Position numbers and translations under genes: made by a program. A DNA stretch of 64,000 bases, taken from assembly GCA_026397915.1 (NCBI GenBank), contig JAPLTX010000037.1, positions 1 through 64,000 on the forward strand, given 5' to 3'. The stretch comes from Verrucomicrobiota bacterium (lineage in GTDB: Bacteria > Verrucomicrobiota > Verrucomicrobiia > CAIQCK01). Position 1 is the stretch's first letter; each line of letters begins with the position of its first letter. Below, piece after piece: positions 33,118 through 42,429 of this stretch. A model generated the notes under the pieces. It did not search any database. It saw only the letters and a program-made list of their open reading frames with translations, and was not told the DNA's origin.

Positions 33118-34571
33118 AAACTCGACTACTCTCTCTTGCGCTAGCCATCGCCGCGCTCGCGCTGGCCTCACCTCGCCTCGCCGCCGCATCGCGTCCCAAC
33201 TTAGTCGTCATCCTCATTGATGACCTTGGCTGGCTGGACCTCTCTTGTCAGGGGAGCGACTATTACCGGACGCCGCACATTGACCGGCTGGCGGCGGAGG
33301 GAATTCGGTTCACTCACGGATATGCCGCCTGCGCCGTTTGCTCGCCGTCGCGCGCGGCGTTGATGACGGGGCGTCATCCGGCGCGCCTCGGCATCACCGA
33401 CTGGATGCGGATGAGTTTTCAAAAGGAGTCGCCGGCTGATCCCGCGCTGCCTGCCGGTTACGAACGTGAGACTTACAACGTCGCGAGCGCACCGGGCGAA
33501 GCGTTGCTGACGCCGCGCAATCCGCGCTTCATGCCGCACAGCGAAATCACAATCGCCGAACTGCTCGGCCCCGCCGGTTACCGCTGCGGCTACCTCGGCA
33601 AGTGGCACCTCGGCGATGCGGAATGGTCGCCGGAAACGCAGGGCTTCCATTCCAACATCGGCGGCTGCGATCTCGGCCAGCCGCCGAGTTACTTCGATCC
33701 CTACGCAAACAACACGTGGGCGAAGAATGGCATCCCGACGTTGCCGGCGCGGCGGAAGGGCGAGTATCTCACCGACCGGCTCGGCGATGAGGCGGTGAAG
33801 TTCATCGAATCCAACCGCGAGCGACCGTTCTTCCTCTACCTCGCGCACTACGCGGTGCATGCGCCGATCGAAGCGCGACCGGACATCGAGGCAGGCTACG
33901 CGGGCCGCCGCGGCAAAACGCAGTCCAACGCGGCTTATGCGGCGATGGTTCAAAGTGTGGACGAAGCCACAGGCCGGCTGGTCGAGACGCTTGACCGCCT
34001 CGGTCTGTCTGAGCGGACCGTGATTGTGTTCACCTCCGATAACGGCGGCGAGGCTCACTACACCAACAATGCGCCGCTTCGTGCCGGAAAAAGCTATGCC
34101 TACGAGGGCGGCATCCGCGTGCCGTGGATTGTGCGCTGGCCCGGCGTCATCCGGGCGGCCAGCATATCCGCGCAACCCATCAGCAGCATTGACCTCCTGC
34201 CCACGCTCGCGGAACTGGCCGGCGTCGCGCTACCCAAGGATCGCCCGATTGACGGCGTCTCGCTCGCCGCGCATCTCAAGTCCTCCGGCAAGAGGCCACT
34301 CGCGCCGCGTCCGCTTTACTGGCACTTCCCACACTACCGCGCCGGCGGTCCCGCGCCCTACAGCATCGTTCGGTCGGGAGATTGGAAGCTGATCAAGAAC
34401 TGGGAAGGTCCCAAGTTCGAACTTTTTAACCTGAAGGAGGATGAAGGCGAACAGCATGACCGGGCCGGCGATTCCGGCCAGAAGGTCAAGAAACTTGACG
34501 CCTTGCTGTCGGCGCATCTCAAGACCGTCGGCGCCAAGCTCCCTCGAAAGGCTGGCAATGAACCACAGTAG
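33114..34571 (+). CDS. Exported sulfatase (FGly motif CSPSR)
   Basis: 485 residues; Sec signal cut near LAAAS. Canonical sulfatase: metal pair in ILIDDLGW (36-37), formylglycine motif VCSPSRAALMTG with Cys76, GYLGKWHLG, and FTSDNGGEAHYTNN. It is close to arylsulfatase A-type enzymes. The start is fixed by the 4-bp overlap with the truncated esterase. Its 3' end overlaps the next sulfatase start by 14 bp, so these two are produced together. Substrate is likely a sulfated sugar residue. Confidence 0.9.
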   Translation: MKTRLLSLALAIAALALASPRLAAASRPNLVVILIDDLGWLDLSCQGSDYYRTPHIDRLAAEGIRFTHGYAACAVCSPSRAALMTGRHPARLGITDWMRMSFQKESPADPALPAGYERETYNVASAPGEALLTPRNPRFMPHSEITIAELLGPAGYRCGYLGKWHLGDAEWSPETQGFHSNIGGCDLGQPPSYFDPYANNTWAKNGIPTLPARRKGEYLTDRLGDEAVKFIESNRERPFFLYLAHYAVHAPIEARPDIEAGYAGRRGKTQSNAAYAAMVQSVDEATGRLVETLDRLGLSERTVIVFTSDNGGEAHYTNNAPLRAGKSYAYEGGIRVPWIVRWPGVIRAASISAQPISSIDLLPTLAELAGVALPKDRPIDGVSLAAHLKSSGKRPLAPRPLYWHFPHYRAGGPAPYSIVRSGDWKLIKNWEGPKFELFNLKEDEGEQHDRAGDSGQKVKKLDALLSAHLKTVGAKLPRKAGNEPQ

Positions 34572-36177
34572 AACAATGAAGCGGGTCTTCCTCATCCTCG
34601 CCGCGCTCGCGCTGTCTGCGTCGAAACTCGCCGCCGACAACAACAAACCCGCCAAGCCCAACATCGTCCTCATCCTCGCCGACGATCTCGGCTGGTCGGA
34701 CGTTGGCTGCTACGGCGGTGAGATTCCCACGCCGCACATTGACGCGCTCGCGAAGGGCGGACTGCGATTCACGCAGTTCTATAACAACGCCGTCTGCGGG
34801 CCGTCGCGCGCGTCGCTGCTCACGGGGCTTTACGCGCAACGCATCGGCCACACCGGCGCGCATTGGAACCAGCCGACGGATTTCAAGCGCAGCATGACGC
34901 TGGGCGAGGCGCTGCAACGCGCCGGCTATCACACGATGATGGTCGGCAAATGGCAGGATCCCGACCTGCCGACCAAGCGCGGTTTCCATCGTTTCTTCGG
35001 CCCGATGTGCGCGGGCAAAATCAGTTACTTCAACGAGGTGCAACACAACCCGTTTTACCTCGACATGCATCGGGTCAGGCTGCCGAACGACTTTTACCTC
35101 ACCGACGCGTTGACCGACCACGCGTTGAAGTTCCTCGACGACCGCGCGGCAAAACCGGTGACGAACAAGAAACCGTTCTTCTTCTACGTTGCGCACATCG
35201 CGCCGCACTGGCCGTTGCACGCGCGCGAGGCTGACATCGCGCCGCACCGCGCCCGTTACCGCGAACGCGGCTGGGATGAGTGGCGCGCGGAGCGGTTGAG
35301 ATTCCAGCGGGCGAATGGCCTCGTGCCTGCCGCGTGGACGCCCGCGCCGCGCCCGACGACCGTCCACGCGTGGGCCGAGGATCAGTTCAAAGACTGGCAG
35401 GCCGAGCGCATGGCGGTCTATGCCGCGCAGGTGGCTTCGATTGACCGCAGCACGGGCCGGATTCTCGACGCGTTGCGCGAGCGTGGCGAGTTGGAGAACA
35501 CGCTCGTGCTCTTCATGTCCGACAACGGCGCCGCGCCCGACGGCGGCGTGAAACCAAGCACCGGCGGGTTCGGCTTCAACGCGAAGATGCTGCCCAGCAG
35601 ATGGCGGCTCGACGGCAAGGGCATCCGGGTGGGAAGCGGCCCTGACTTGTTGCCCGGCCCAGCCGACACCTTTGCCGCCTACGGCCTTGCGTGGGCAACC
35701 GTCAGCAACACGCCGTTTCGCAACACCAAGCTCACCGGCTACGAGGGCGGCATCCGGACGCCGCTTATCGCGCACTGGCCCGCGGGCATCGCCGCGCGCG
35801 GCAGGATTGTGAATGACGCCGGCCATTTCATTGATCTGATGCCGACGTTCCTCGAACTGGCCGGCTCGAAATACCCCACGGTTTTCAACGGCCGCAAACC
35901 GCTTCCGCTCGATGGTCACAGCCTCGCGCCCGTCTTCCGCGGCGAACCGCTCGGCCTGCGCGATTTCCTCGCGTGGCGCGTCCCGCAGCACCGTGTCTTC
36001 CGCGCCGGCGATTGGAAGATCATCTCGAAGAACGAGAACTCGCCGTGGGAACTCTACGATCTGGCCCGCGACGGCGCCGAAACAACAAACCTCGCCGCGC
36101 AACATCCTGACATCGTCAAAGACCTCACAGCCAAATGGCAGGCGTGGGCCGACGGTTGTGGCGCGAAACGGCGATGA
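34558..36177 (+). CDS. Exported sulfatase (FGly motif CGPSR)
   Basis: 539 residues. Metal pair in LILADDLGWSDVG and formylglycine motif VCGPSRASLLTG with Cys80; further motifs HWPLHARE and FMSDNGAAPDGG are normal for arylsulfatases. A signal peptide follows either of two in-frame ATGs; the first has AAAGG 6 bp upstream, the second (34576) starts right after the preceding stop and gives MKRVFLILAALALS. Last gene of the plus-strand locus, ending 3 bp from the stop of the convergent AraC regulator. Confidence 0.89.
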   Translation: MNHSRTMKRVFLILAALALSASKLAADNNKPAKPNIVLILADDLGWSDVGCYGGEIPTPHIDALAKGGLRFTQFYNNAVCGPSRASLLTGLYAQRIGHTGAHWNQPTDFKRSMTLGEALQRAGYHTMMVGKWQDPDLPTKRGFHRFFGPMCAGKISYFNEVQHNPFYLDMHRVRLPNDFYLTDALTDHALKFLDDRAAKPVTNKKPFFFYVAHIAPHWPLHAREADIAPHRARYRERGWDEWRAERLRFQRANGLVPAAWTPAPRPTTVHAWAEDQFKDWQAERMAVYAAQVASIDRSTGRILDALRERGELENTLVLFMSDNGAAPDGGVKPSTGGFGFNAKMLPSRWRLDGKGIRVGSGPDLLPGPADTFAAYGLAWATVSNTPFRNTKLTGYEGGIRTPLIAHWPAGIAARGRIVNDAGHFIDLMPTFLELAGSKYPTVFNGRKPLPLDGHSLAPVFRGEPLGLRDFLAWRVPQHRVFRAGDWKIISKNENSPWELYDLARDGAETTNLAAQHPDIVKDLTAKWQAWADGCGAKRR

Positions 36178-36180
36178 TTC

Positions 36181-37050
36181 TTACTTCGCGGGGCTTGATG
36201 GGTTGATTTGCCGCCGAAACTCGCTCGGCGTCGCGCGTTTCAGTCGCAGGAACTGGCGGTTGAAGTTCGAGAGATTGGCGAAACCGCAGGTCATTGAGAT
36301 GTCGGTGATGCTCTGCTCGGTTTCCGCCAGCAGGCGGCAGGCTCGGCCGACGCGCAGTTCGTTCACGAATGCCGGGAAAGTCCGCGCGGTGTGCCGTTGG
36401 AAGAAACGACTGAACGCGCCCTCGCTCAGGTGGGCCATGCGCGCCGCCTCGCTCAGGCGGATGGGCTGGTCAATGCGGTCGTTGATGAACTTCAGCAGCG
36501 CTGCCATGCGCTCTTGGTTGAAGGGGTTGAGTTCGATCGCAAAGCCGGCACTGGCGATGGGGCGGACCTCGCGCGAAGTGGCCATCGCTTCGAGCGCGGT
36601 CAGGAACAAGACGAGCCGGCGCAGCCCGGTTGTGTGCGCCATCGCGTGCATCAGACCGTCCACCCGGTCGCGCGTGCGCCCCGTGAACTGCAAGCCCACG
36701 GCGGCGCGGCGGAAAAGTTGCCGGATGGGCGCCATCGCCGGCAGCTTCAGGCAGGCGTCGCCCAGGAACTTCTCCTCGAATTGCGCGAGCAGGATATGCG
36801 CCGGGGCGGTGCCGCTGTGCGCGTCGCGTTGCCAGATGTGCGGCAGGCGCGCGCCGATAAGCACGAGGTCGCCGCGGCGCAGGTGTGTGATGTTGTCGCC
36901 CACCATGCGATAGCCGGGACAGTGCAAGGTGAGGATTAACTCGTATTCGGGATGGAAATGCCACGGGCACTCGAACTGGCGGGTGCGGATGGTCTTGAAG
37001 GCAAACCCTTCCTCCGAGCCGGTGGTCAGTGTTTGAAAGATGAGTTTCAT
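36181..37050 (-). CDS. AraC-family transcriptional regulator with cupin sensor
   Basis: 289 residues. The N-terminal cupin has the metal/ligand block WHFHPEYELILTL; the C-terminal domain from about 190 has both AraC helix-turn-helix units (IRLSEAARMAHLSEGAFSRF, ITDISMTCGFANLSNFNRQF). It is divergent from the DegT/Gfo/MttB-like operon with a 147-bp gap that contains inverted repeats, so it most likely controls that operon in response to a sugar or amine. Confidence 0.9.
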   Translation of the reverse strand: MKLIFQTLTTGSEEGFAFKTIRTRQFECPWHFHPEYELILTLHCPGYRMVGDNITHLRRGDLVLIGARLPHIWQRDAHSGTAPAHILLAQFEEKFLGDACLKLPAMAPIRQLFRRAAVGLQFTGRTRDRVDGLMHAMAHTTGLRRLVLFLTALEAMATSREVRPIASAGFAIELNPFNQERMAALLKFINDRIDQPIRLSEAARMAHLSEGAFSRFFQRHTARTFPAFVNELRVGRACRLLAETEQSITDISMTCGFANLSNFNRQFLRLKRATPSEFRRQINPSSPAK

Positions 37051-37197
37051 CTGCCGCGGCAGCCGCGTGTCAGAAAAGTATCAGAACCGGTGGTAAAGCG
37101 GGTAGCTAAAAACCGGAGGCTCGGCTAAATGTTTTGGCCACGCAGAGGTAAGAGCCGACTGGTTTTTGGAGACCAACAGAACTTAGGAGAGAATACT
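37051..37197. promoter_or_regulatory. Divergent control region of the DegT-MttB-like operon
   Basis: Holds a perfect 12-bp palindrome CTGCCGCGGCAG at 37051-37062, just before the regulator start, and a spaced inverted repeat AAAAACC (37108-37114) / GGTTTTT (37161-37167). The Shine-Dalgarno AGGAGA at 37185-37190 lies 7 bp before the DegT ATG and fixes that start. The repeats are candidates for AraC binding; promoter boxes are not certain. Confidence 0.5.
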
Positions 37198-38475
37198 ATG
37201 AGCAACGACAAACTCGCCATCAAGGGCGGCACGCCCACCGTCAAAGACAAACTCCCGCATTGGCCCACGTTCGACGAGAACGCCATCAAGGCTGTCGAAG
37301 CTGTGCTGCGCTCCGGCAAGGTCAACTACTGGACCGGCCGCCAAGGCATGGAGTTCGAGAAACGTTTCGCCGAGTGGCAGGGGAGCAAGTTCGCCATCAG
37401 CACCACCAACGGCACCTCCGCACTCCATGTCGGCCTCACCGCCCTCGGCATCGGCCCCGGCGACGAAGTCATCGTGCCGAGCTATACGTTCATCGCGTCG
37501 GGCTTTTCGATCGTTCAGGCCGGCGCCATTCCGCGCTTTGCCGATGTGAACCTCGACGACCATTGCATCAGCGTTGAATCGGCCGAGAAACTCGTCAACG
37601 AGCGCACGAAGGCCATCATGCCTGTGCACCTCTACGGCAACGTCGCCGACATGGACAAGGTTCGGGCCTTCGCGAAGAAGCACAAAATCTTTGTCGTCGA
37701 GGACAACGCCGAGGCGTTCGGCGGCGTCTATAAAGGAAAGAAGACCGGCACGCTCAGCGACATCGCGGGCTGCAGTTTCTGCCAGAGCAAGACGTTCACC
37801 ACCGGTGGCGAGGGCGGCATGGTCACCACCGACAACGAAGACCTCGCGTGGCTCGCCCGCAGCTTCCGCGACCACGGCTACGACGTGAAGGACCGGCTCA
37901 ACCTGCTCGAACTCGAACAGAAACTCTCCTACATCCACAACATGGTCGGCTGGAACTACCGCATGACCGAAATGCAGTCGGCCATCGGCCTCGCCGAACT
38001 GGACCGGATGGAAACATGGAACATGCCGCGCCGTCGCCGCAACGCGCACATCATCATGGACGCGCTCGCGGGCGAACCGCTGGTGAAGTTCCGGCCGATT
38101 GACACGCCCGAGCGCCAGAATGGCTGGTTCGTCATGGCCTTCTCGCTCGATATCGAGAACATGCGCTGCGACATCAACGAGTTCGTGAAGGCCGCTGGCG
38201 CCGAGGGCGCGCCGTGCTGGCGGGTGTTCTGGCCGCAGTGTCACACCGAGAACGCTTACACCGCTCGGAACGCCTTCGGTCGCTCCGGTTTCCCGTTCAA
38301 GTCGAAGGAATACACCACCGCCGCAAACGTGGATTATTCAAAGGTGCAGGTTCCGAACGCCATCTGGCACCAGAGCCACACGTTTACCTGCTTCGCCTAC
38401 CCGACCTTCGAGCCGCATCATTGCGAGCAGATCGGCGCGGCGTTGAAGAAGGTCATCCGCGCATTCGCAAAATAG
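37198..38475 (+). CDS. DegT/DnrJ/EryC1-family PLP aminotransferase
   Basis: 425 residues. Schiff-base lysine is Lys198 in FCQSKTFTTGGEGGM; VVEDNAEAFGG supplies the ring-nitrogen Asp169, and NGTSALHVGL the phosphate region. Like the first DegT gene it starts with KLAIxGGT, a pattern of inosamine/keto-sugar aminotransferases. It likely interconverts a keto-cyclitol or keto-sugar and its amine with help of the two oxidoreductases that follow 12 and 1117 bp later. First gene of a seven-gene operon. Confidence 0.9.
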   Translation: MSNDKLAIKGGTPTVKDKLPHWPTFDENAIKAVEAVLRSGKVNYWTGRQGMEFEKRFAEWQGSKFAISTTNGTSALHVGLTALGIGPGDEVIVPSYTFIASGFSIVQAGAIPRFADVNLDDHCISVESAEKLVNERTKAIMPVHLYGNVADMDKVRAFAKKHKIFVVEDNAEAFGGVYKGKKTGTLSDIAGCSFCQSKTFTTGGEGGMVTTDNEDLAWLARSFRDHGYDVKDRLNLLELEQKLSYIHNMVGWNYRMTEMQSAIGLAELDRMETWNMPRRRRNAHIIMDALAGEPLVKFRPIDTPERQNGWFVMAFSLDIENMRCDINEFVKAAGAEGAPCWRVFWPQCHTENAYTARNAFGRSGFPFKSKEYTTAANVDYSKVQVPNAIWHQSHTFTCFAYPTFEPHHCEQIGAALKKVIRAFAK

Positions 38476-38487
38476 GGAACCCTGGTC

Positions 38488-39528
38488 ATGAGCCGAAAAA
38501 TCAAATGGGGCGTCATTGGTTCCGGCGGCATTGCCCGCCGTCGGACCATTCCTGAAGGCATCGTGCCGGCATCTAATGCCGCGCTGGTCGCGGTCTTCGA
38601 TCCAAACGCAGAAGCCAACACGGCCGTCGCGAAGCAGTTCAATGCCCGCGCCGCTGCCAGCGTGGACGAACTGTTCGCCAGCGGCGTCGAAGCCGTCTAT
38701 ATCGCCTCGCCGCCGAATGCGCACCGCGAGCAGGCGCTTGCTTGCGCCAAAGCCGGCAGGCATGTCTTGAGCGAGAAGCCGCTTGGCATGACCGTTGCCG
38801 ACGCCGAGGCGATGATCGCCGCGTGCAAGAAAGCCGGCGTGAAGTTCGGCACGGCATTCTTGATGCGCTTCCTGGCCCAGCACCAAGCCGCGCTGAAGCT
38901 CATCCGCGACGGCAAACTCGGCAAGCCAGTCTTCGGCCGCGCACAGCTCTCGTGCTGGTATCCGCCGATGCCCGGCGCATGGCGGCAGGACTTGACCGCG
39001 GGCGGCGGTGGCTCGCTGATGGACATGGGCGGCCATTGCATTGACCTGTTGGAGATGTTCTTCGGCCCCGTGAAGGCCGTGAGCTGTTTCACTAATCGCA
39101 CGGTTCACAGCTACACGTCGGAAGACAGCGCCCTCGCATCGCTCTTCTTCGAGAACGGCGCGCTGGGCACGGTGGACACCTTTTTCTGTATGCCCGACGA
39201 AGCAAGCCAGAACCGGCTCGAACTCTACGGCTCGCTCGGCAGCATTCTGGCCAAAGGCACTATCGGCCAGGGTGCATCGGGCGAAATGGTCGCGCTCCTG
39301 AAAGAAGGCGCAACCGGCTACGACGCACAGCAGGCGCGCGCGGCTGGCGGCGGCATCACCATCGCCCCGCCACCTTACAACACATACCGTGCCGAGATTG
39401 AAGAATTCTCCGCCGCCATCATCGAGAAGCGCGAGCCGTCGAACAACGCGGCCATCGGCCTTCAAAGTCAGAAAGTGCTTGCGGCGTGCTACGAGTCGGC
39501 ACGCACTGGGAAGGTTGTGTCGCTCTGA
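38488..39528 (+). CDS. Gfo/Idh/MocA-family oxidoreductase
   Basis: 346 residues. Rossmann motif GVIGSGGIARR at the N-terminus, the family lysine in SEKPLGM (Lys97) and the His of MGGHCIDLLE near 183. These NAD(P)-dependent enzymes oxidise or reduce a ring hydroxyl of sugars or inositols. Paired with a second member and a DegT aminotransferase, it could supply or consume the keto intermediate. Cytoplasmic; no signal peptide. Confidence 0.9.
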   Translation: MSRKIKWGVIGSGGIARRRTIPEGIVPASNAALVAVFDPNAEANTAVAKQFNARAAASVDELFASGVEAVYIASPPNAHREQALACAKAGRHVLSEKPLGMTVADAEAMIAACKKAGVKFGTAFLMRFLAQHQAALKLIRDGKLGKPVFGRAQLSCWYPPMPGAWRQDLTAGGGGSLMDMGGHCIDLLEMFFGPVKAVSCFTNRTVHSYTSEDSALASLFFENGALGTVDTFFCMPDEASQNRLELYGSLGSILAKGTIGQGASGEMVALLKEGATGYDAQQARAAGGGITIAPPPYNTYRAEIEEFSAAIIEKREPSNNAAIGLQSQKVLAACYESARTGKVVSL

Positions 39529-39580
39529 TTCTTGTGGATAGAGGTATGTCGAGCGAGTAAACCTGCATGGCGTGTTGGCC

Positions 39581-40612
39581 ATGAAAACGTTCAATGTCGG
39601 AATCGTCGGTTACGGTTGGGCCGCGGGCGCACACATCGCGGCGATCAACGCCGGGCCGCTTGGCCAGGTGACGGCGGTCTGCTCGTCGCGCAAGCTGGAC
39701 GCCGTGGAGGTTTCGGCGAAGCACGGCTGCGCCATCAAGACTTACAGCGACTACGCCGCGATGCTCGCCGAGCCGGACATTCACGTCGTCTCCATCTGCA
39801 GCTTCCACCGGCAACACAAGGACCAGATTCTTGCCGCCGCGCGCGCCGGCAAACACATGATCATCGAGAAGCCACTCGCGTTGTCGTTGGGCGACCTGCG
39901 CGAGGTCGAGCGGGCGATTCGCGCGGCCGGCGTGAAGGTTTGCGTTTGCTTCGAGATGCGGTTCGCCGCGCAGTTCCGCGAGATCAAGTTGCTGCTCGAC
40001 CGCGGGCTGATGGGCAAGCTGCATTACGGCGAGGTGGACTACTACCACGGCATCGGGCCGTGGTATGCCGGCTTCTCGTGGTATTCGAAAGCGCAGGACG
40101 GCGTGAGCAGCTTGATACTGGCAGGCTGTCACGCAATGGACGCGCTGTTGTTGTGCATGGGCGGCGACGTGGAGGAAGTGTTCGGTTACAGCACGCGCTC
40201 GGCGAACCTGGCCTTCGCGCCGTTCGAGTTTCCCTCGACGACGGTCGCGATGCTCAAGTTCAAGGACGGCCAGATTGGCAAAGTCGCGTCGGTGCTGGAT
40301 TGTTTTCAGCCATACTATTTCCACACGCATCTGGTCGGCAGCGAGGGCACCGTGCTGGACGACAAGTTTGCCGGCCGCGACAAGCAATGGACCAAGCTTC
40401 CCTACAAGCCTGTGGACTCCGGCGACGTGAGCGACCATCCGTATCAGGTGGAGTTCGATCTGTTCTTCGAGTCGCTCGCGCGTGGCGAGGAAATGCCGTT
40501 GACCGGGCTGCGCGACGCGGTGCGGACTCATGAGGTGATTTTCGCCGCGGACCGTTCGTGGCAGGAGAAGCGACCGGTGACGCTCGCCGAAATCCAACAA
40601 GGAGGTGTCTGA
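39581..40612 (+). CDS. Gfo/Idh/MocA-family oxidoreductase
   Basis: 343 residues from the ATG; a GTG start 9 bp upstream is possible. Rossmann motif GIVGYGWAAGAHI, EKPLA with Lys97, and AGCHAMDALL in place of the usual GGHxxD. Only moderately similar to the preceding paralogue, so probably different specificity. Its stop overlaps the next start by one base (TGATG), and the strong ribosome site of that gene lies inside its last codons. Confidence 0.9.
   Translation: MKTFNVGIVGYGWAAGAHIAAINAGPLGQVTAVCSSRKLDAVEVSAKHGCAIKTYSDYAAMLAEPDIHVVSICSFHRQHKDQILAAARAGKHMIIEKPLALSLGDLREVERAIRAAGVKVCVCFEMRFAAQFREIKLLLDRGLMGKLHYGEVDYYHGIGPWYAGFSWYSKAQDGVSSLILAGCHAMDALLLCMGGDVEEVFGYSTRSANLAFAPFEFPSTTVAMLKFKDGQIGKVASVLDCFQPYYFHTHLVGSEGTVLDDKFAGRDKQWTKLPYKPVDSGDVSDHPYQVEFDLFFESLARGEEMPLTGLRDAVRTHEVIFAADRSWQEKRPVTLAEIQQGGV
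40599..40606 (+). promoter_or_regulatory. Strong Shine-Dalgarno for the VOC gene
   Basis: AAGGAGGT, a near-perfect anti-16S match, 5 bp before the ATG at 40612 and embedded in the codons for the C-terminal QGGV of the upstream oxidoreductase. It excludes the longer frame that would start inside that gene. Confidence 0.85.
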
Positions 40613-40944
40613 TGCAATTCGATCACGTGGGATTCCCGACGACCGAGAAGAAACCTGGCGCGACGTTCGTGCCGGCGACGCGCGTGTGGGTCACCGATGC
40701 GCACAAGCACCCGTTCCGCGTGGAGTGGCTGCGGTTCGAGCCGGACAGTCCGGTGACCGGCCCGCTGCACGATATGCCGCACGTGGGCTATCGCGTGGAG
40801 AGCATCGAGCAAATCAAGGAATTGGGCAAAGGCATGAAGGTGTTGCTGGAGCCGTTTGACGCTGGCTTCGCGGTAGCGGGCTTCTTCCAGACCGCCGACG
40901 GCGCGAGCATCGAACTGGTCTGGTATCGCGGCGAAGCGAGTTAG
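40612..40944 (+). CDS. Small VOC-superfamily (glyoxalase-like) protein
   Basis: 110 residues. FDHVGFPT at the start and ASIELVWYRG at the end supply the His and Glu positions typical of VOC metal sites; HVGYRVES is the second half. Such proteins are lyases, isomerases or dioxygenase-like enzymes, or ligand-binding chaperones. No signal peptide. Overlapped by one base with the oxidoreductase and 6 bp before the MttB-like gene, so it likely acts on the same substrate. Confidence 0.82.
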   Translation: MQFDHVGFPTTEKKPGATFVPATRVWVTDAHKHPFRVEWLRFEPDSPVTGPLHDMPHVGYRVESIEQIKELGKGMKVLLEPFDAGFAVAGFFQTADGASIELVWYRGEAS

Positions 40945-40950
40945 GACGAC

Positions 40951-42429
40951 ATGCTCAAGGGATTGCTGAGAGTCATTGAGCCGGAGCAGATGGAGATGCT
41001 GCATCGCGGCACGCTGGAGGTGCTGGAGCGGACGGGGCTGCAAATCCAGGGCGAGTTCCTGCTGCGCGCGCTGGCCAATGCCGGCTGCCGCGTGGATTTC
41101 GCGGCGCGGCGGGCGTGGTTCAAGCCGGAGTTGGTCGAGCATCAGGTCGCAGCGCAGCGCGGGCGTTACCGGATGGTGCGCTCGTCGCTGTGGTATCCGT
41201 TCTGCCGCAGCTTGTCCGACAGCGACGTGGCGATGTCGGAGGAGTTTACCGTGGATTACGGCTACGCCGCGCCGTGGATTTACGACTACCCGCAAGGCCA
41301 GTTTCGCAAACCTACTGTCCAGGATCAGGTGGACATGATTCGGCTCGGCAATGCGCTGCCGAGCGCGAAGGCGGTCAACGCGCCGTTCATTTGCAGCGAG
41401 TTCGATTCGCGCGTCGAGATCATTGAGTCGGCGCGGTTGTTGCTGCTGAACACGCGCAAGCCCGGTTGGGTCGGCACCAGCGCGGCAAAGGAAGTGAAGT
41501 ATCTGGCCGAACTGGCGTCGCTGGTTACGGGCGGCGACCGCGACGCGCTCCGCACCCAGCCGCCGATATTCGTCGCCGCCTACTGCACCACCTCGCCGCT
41601 GAAGGTGGACACGCGCTCGTGCGAAGTGCTCGAAGAAGCGTTGCGCTACGGTTTCCCCGTCAACTTCGCGCCGATGCCGATCCTGGGCGCGACCGCGCCG
41701 ATGACGCCGGCCGGTGCGGCCATCGTTGCGGCGGCGGAGATTCTCGGCTGCATCACCGCCACGAGCCTGATCAACCCGGATGTCTTTTACTTCTCGACGA
41801 GCATCGCGGGCGAGATGGACATGAAGACGACGCAGATTTGTTACTGCACGCCGGCGGCCATCCTGACCGACGTGGCGCTGCACCAACTCTTCCGCCATCG
41901 TTACGGCATCGTCCACAACGTCGAGCCGGGCTACGTTGAGGCGAAGGTGCCCGGCCTTCAGGCGGCGTTTATGAAGACCTACCGGCAGATGGCGTTCGGC
42001 AGCACCGTGAGCCTGCCGCTGTCCATTGGCGCGCTCGATAACGCCGCGGCCTTCTCGCCGACACAGGCAATGATTGATTTGGAAATCAACGAAGCGATCT
42101 ACCGCTTCAACCGCGGCATCGAGGTGAACGCCGACACCTGCGCCGTGGACCTGATCAACGAGATGCTCTTCTGCGAAAAGGAAACCTATTTGGAGAACGA
42201 ACATACGGTGGCGCATTTCCGGAACATTGGTTGGAACCCACAACTGTTCGACCGCGGCTACTGCAACCACACGGACCCGGCACCTTGCGGCGACGAAAAG
42301 ATATTGAAGCAAGCCGACCAAGCATGGCGTAAGCTGGTGGCGAGCCAGCCGCCGGCCGACGTTGAGCCAGCGATGGTCCGAGAGATTGAACGTATCGTTG
42401 TGGCGGCGCGCAAGGAACTGCTCGGTTAA
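40951..42429 (+). CDS. MttB-superfamily (trimethylamine methyltransferase-like) protein, no pyrrolysine
   Basis: 492 residues of the MttB superfamily: GTLEVLERTGLQI at the N-terminus and the barrel segments PILGATAPMTPAGAAIVAAAE and later MAFGSTVSLPLS. The frame has no in-frame TAG, so it is the non-pyrrolysine branch, whose studied members demethylate glycine betaine or related quaternary amines with a corrinoid protein. No corrinoid protein or reductive activase is seen here. Stop and next start overlap (TAATG). Confidence 0.82.
   Translation: MLKGLLRVIEPEQMEMLHRGTLEVLERTGLQIQGEFLLRALANAGCRVDFAARRAWFKPELVEHQVAAQRGRYRMVRSSLWYPFCRSLSDSDVAMSEEFTVDYGYAAPWIYDYPQGQFRKPTVQDQVDMIRLGNALPSAKAVNAPFICSEFDSRVEIIESARLLLLNTRKPGWVGTSAAKEVKYLAELASLVTGGDRDALRTQPPIFVAAYCTTSPLKVDTRSCEVLEEALRYGFPVNFAPMPILGATAPMTPAGAAIVAAAEILGCITATSLINPDVFYFSTSIAGEMDMKTTQICYCTPAAILTDVALHQLFRHRYGIVHNVEPGYVEAKVPGLQAAFMKTYRQMAFGSTVSLPLSIGALDNAAAFSPTQAMIDLEINEAIYRFNRGIEVNADTCAVDLINEMLFCEKETYLENEHTVAHFRNIGWNPQLFDRGYCNHTDPAPCGDEKILKQADQAWRKLVASQPPADVEPAMVREIERIVVAARKELLG

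Noticed and set aside
34519..36105. 528-codon minus-strand frame
   Set aside because: Antisense to a sulfatase with intact motifs; no domain in the frame.
36181..36200. Intrinsic terminator between the last sulfatase and the AraC gene
   Set aside because: Only 3 bp separate the stops and no stem with a T run is present.
40528..42321. 597-codon minus-strand frame
   Set aside because: Antisense to VOC and MttB-like genes, both with clear motifs and ribosome sites.
40951..42429. Pyrrolysine in the MttB-like protein
   Set aside because: The frame has no internal TAG codon.
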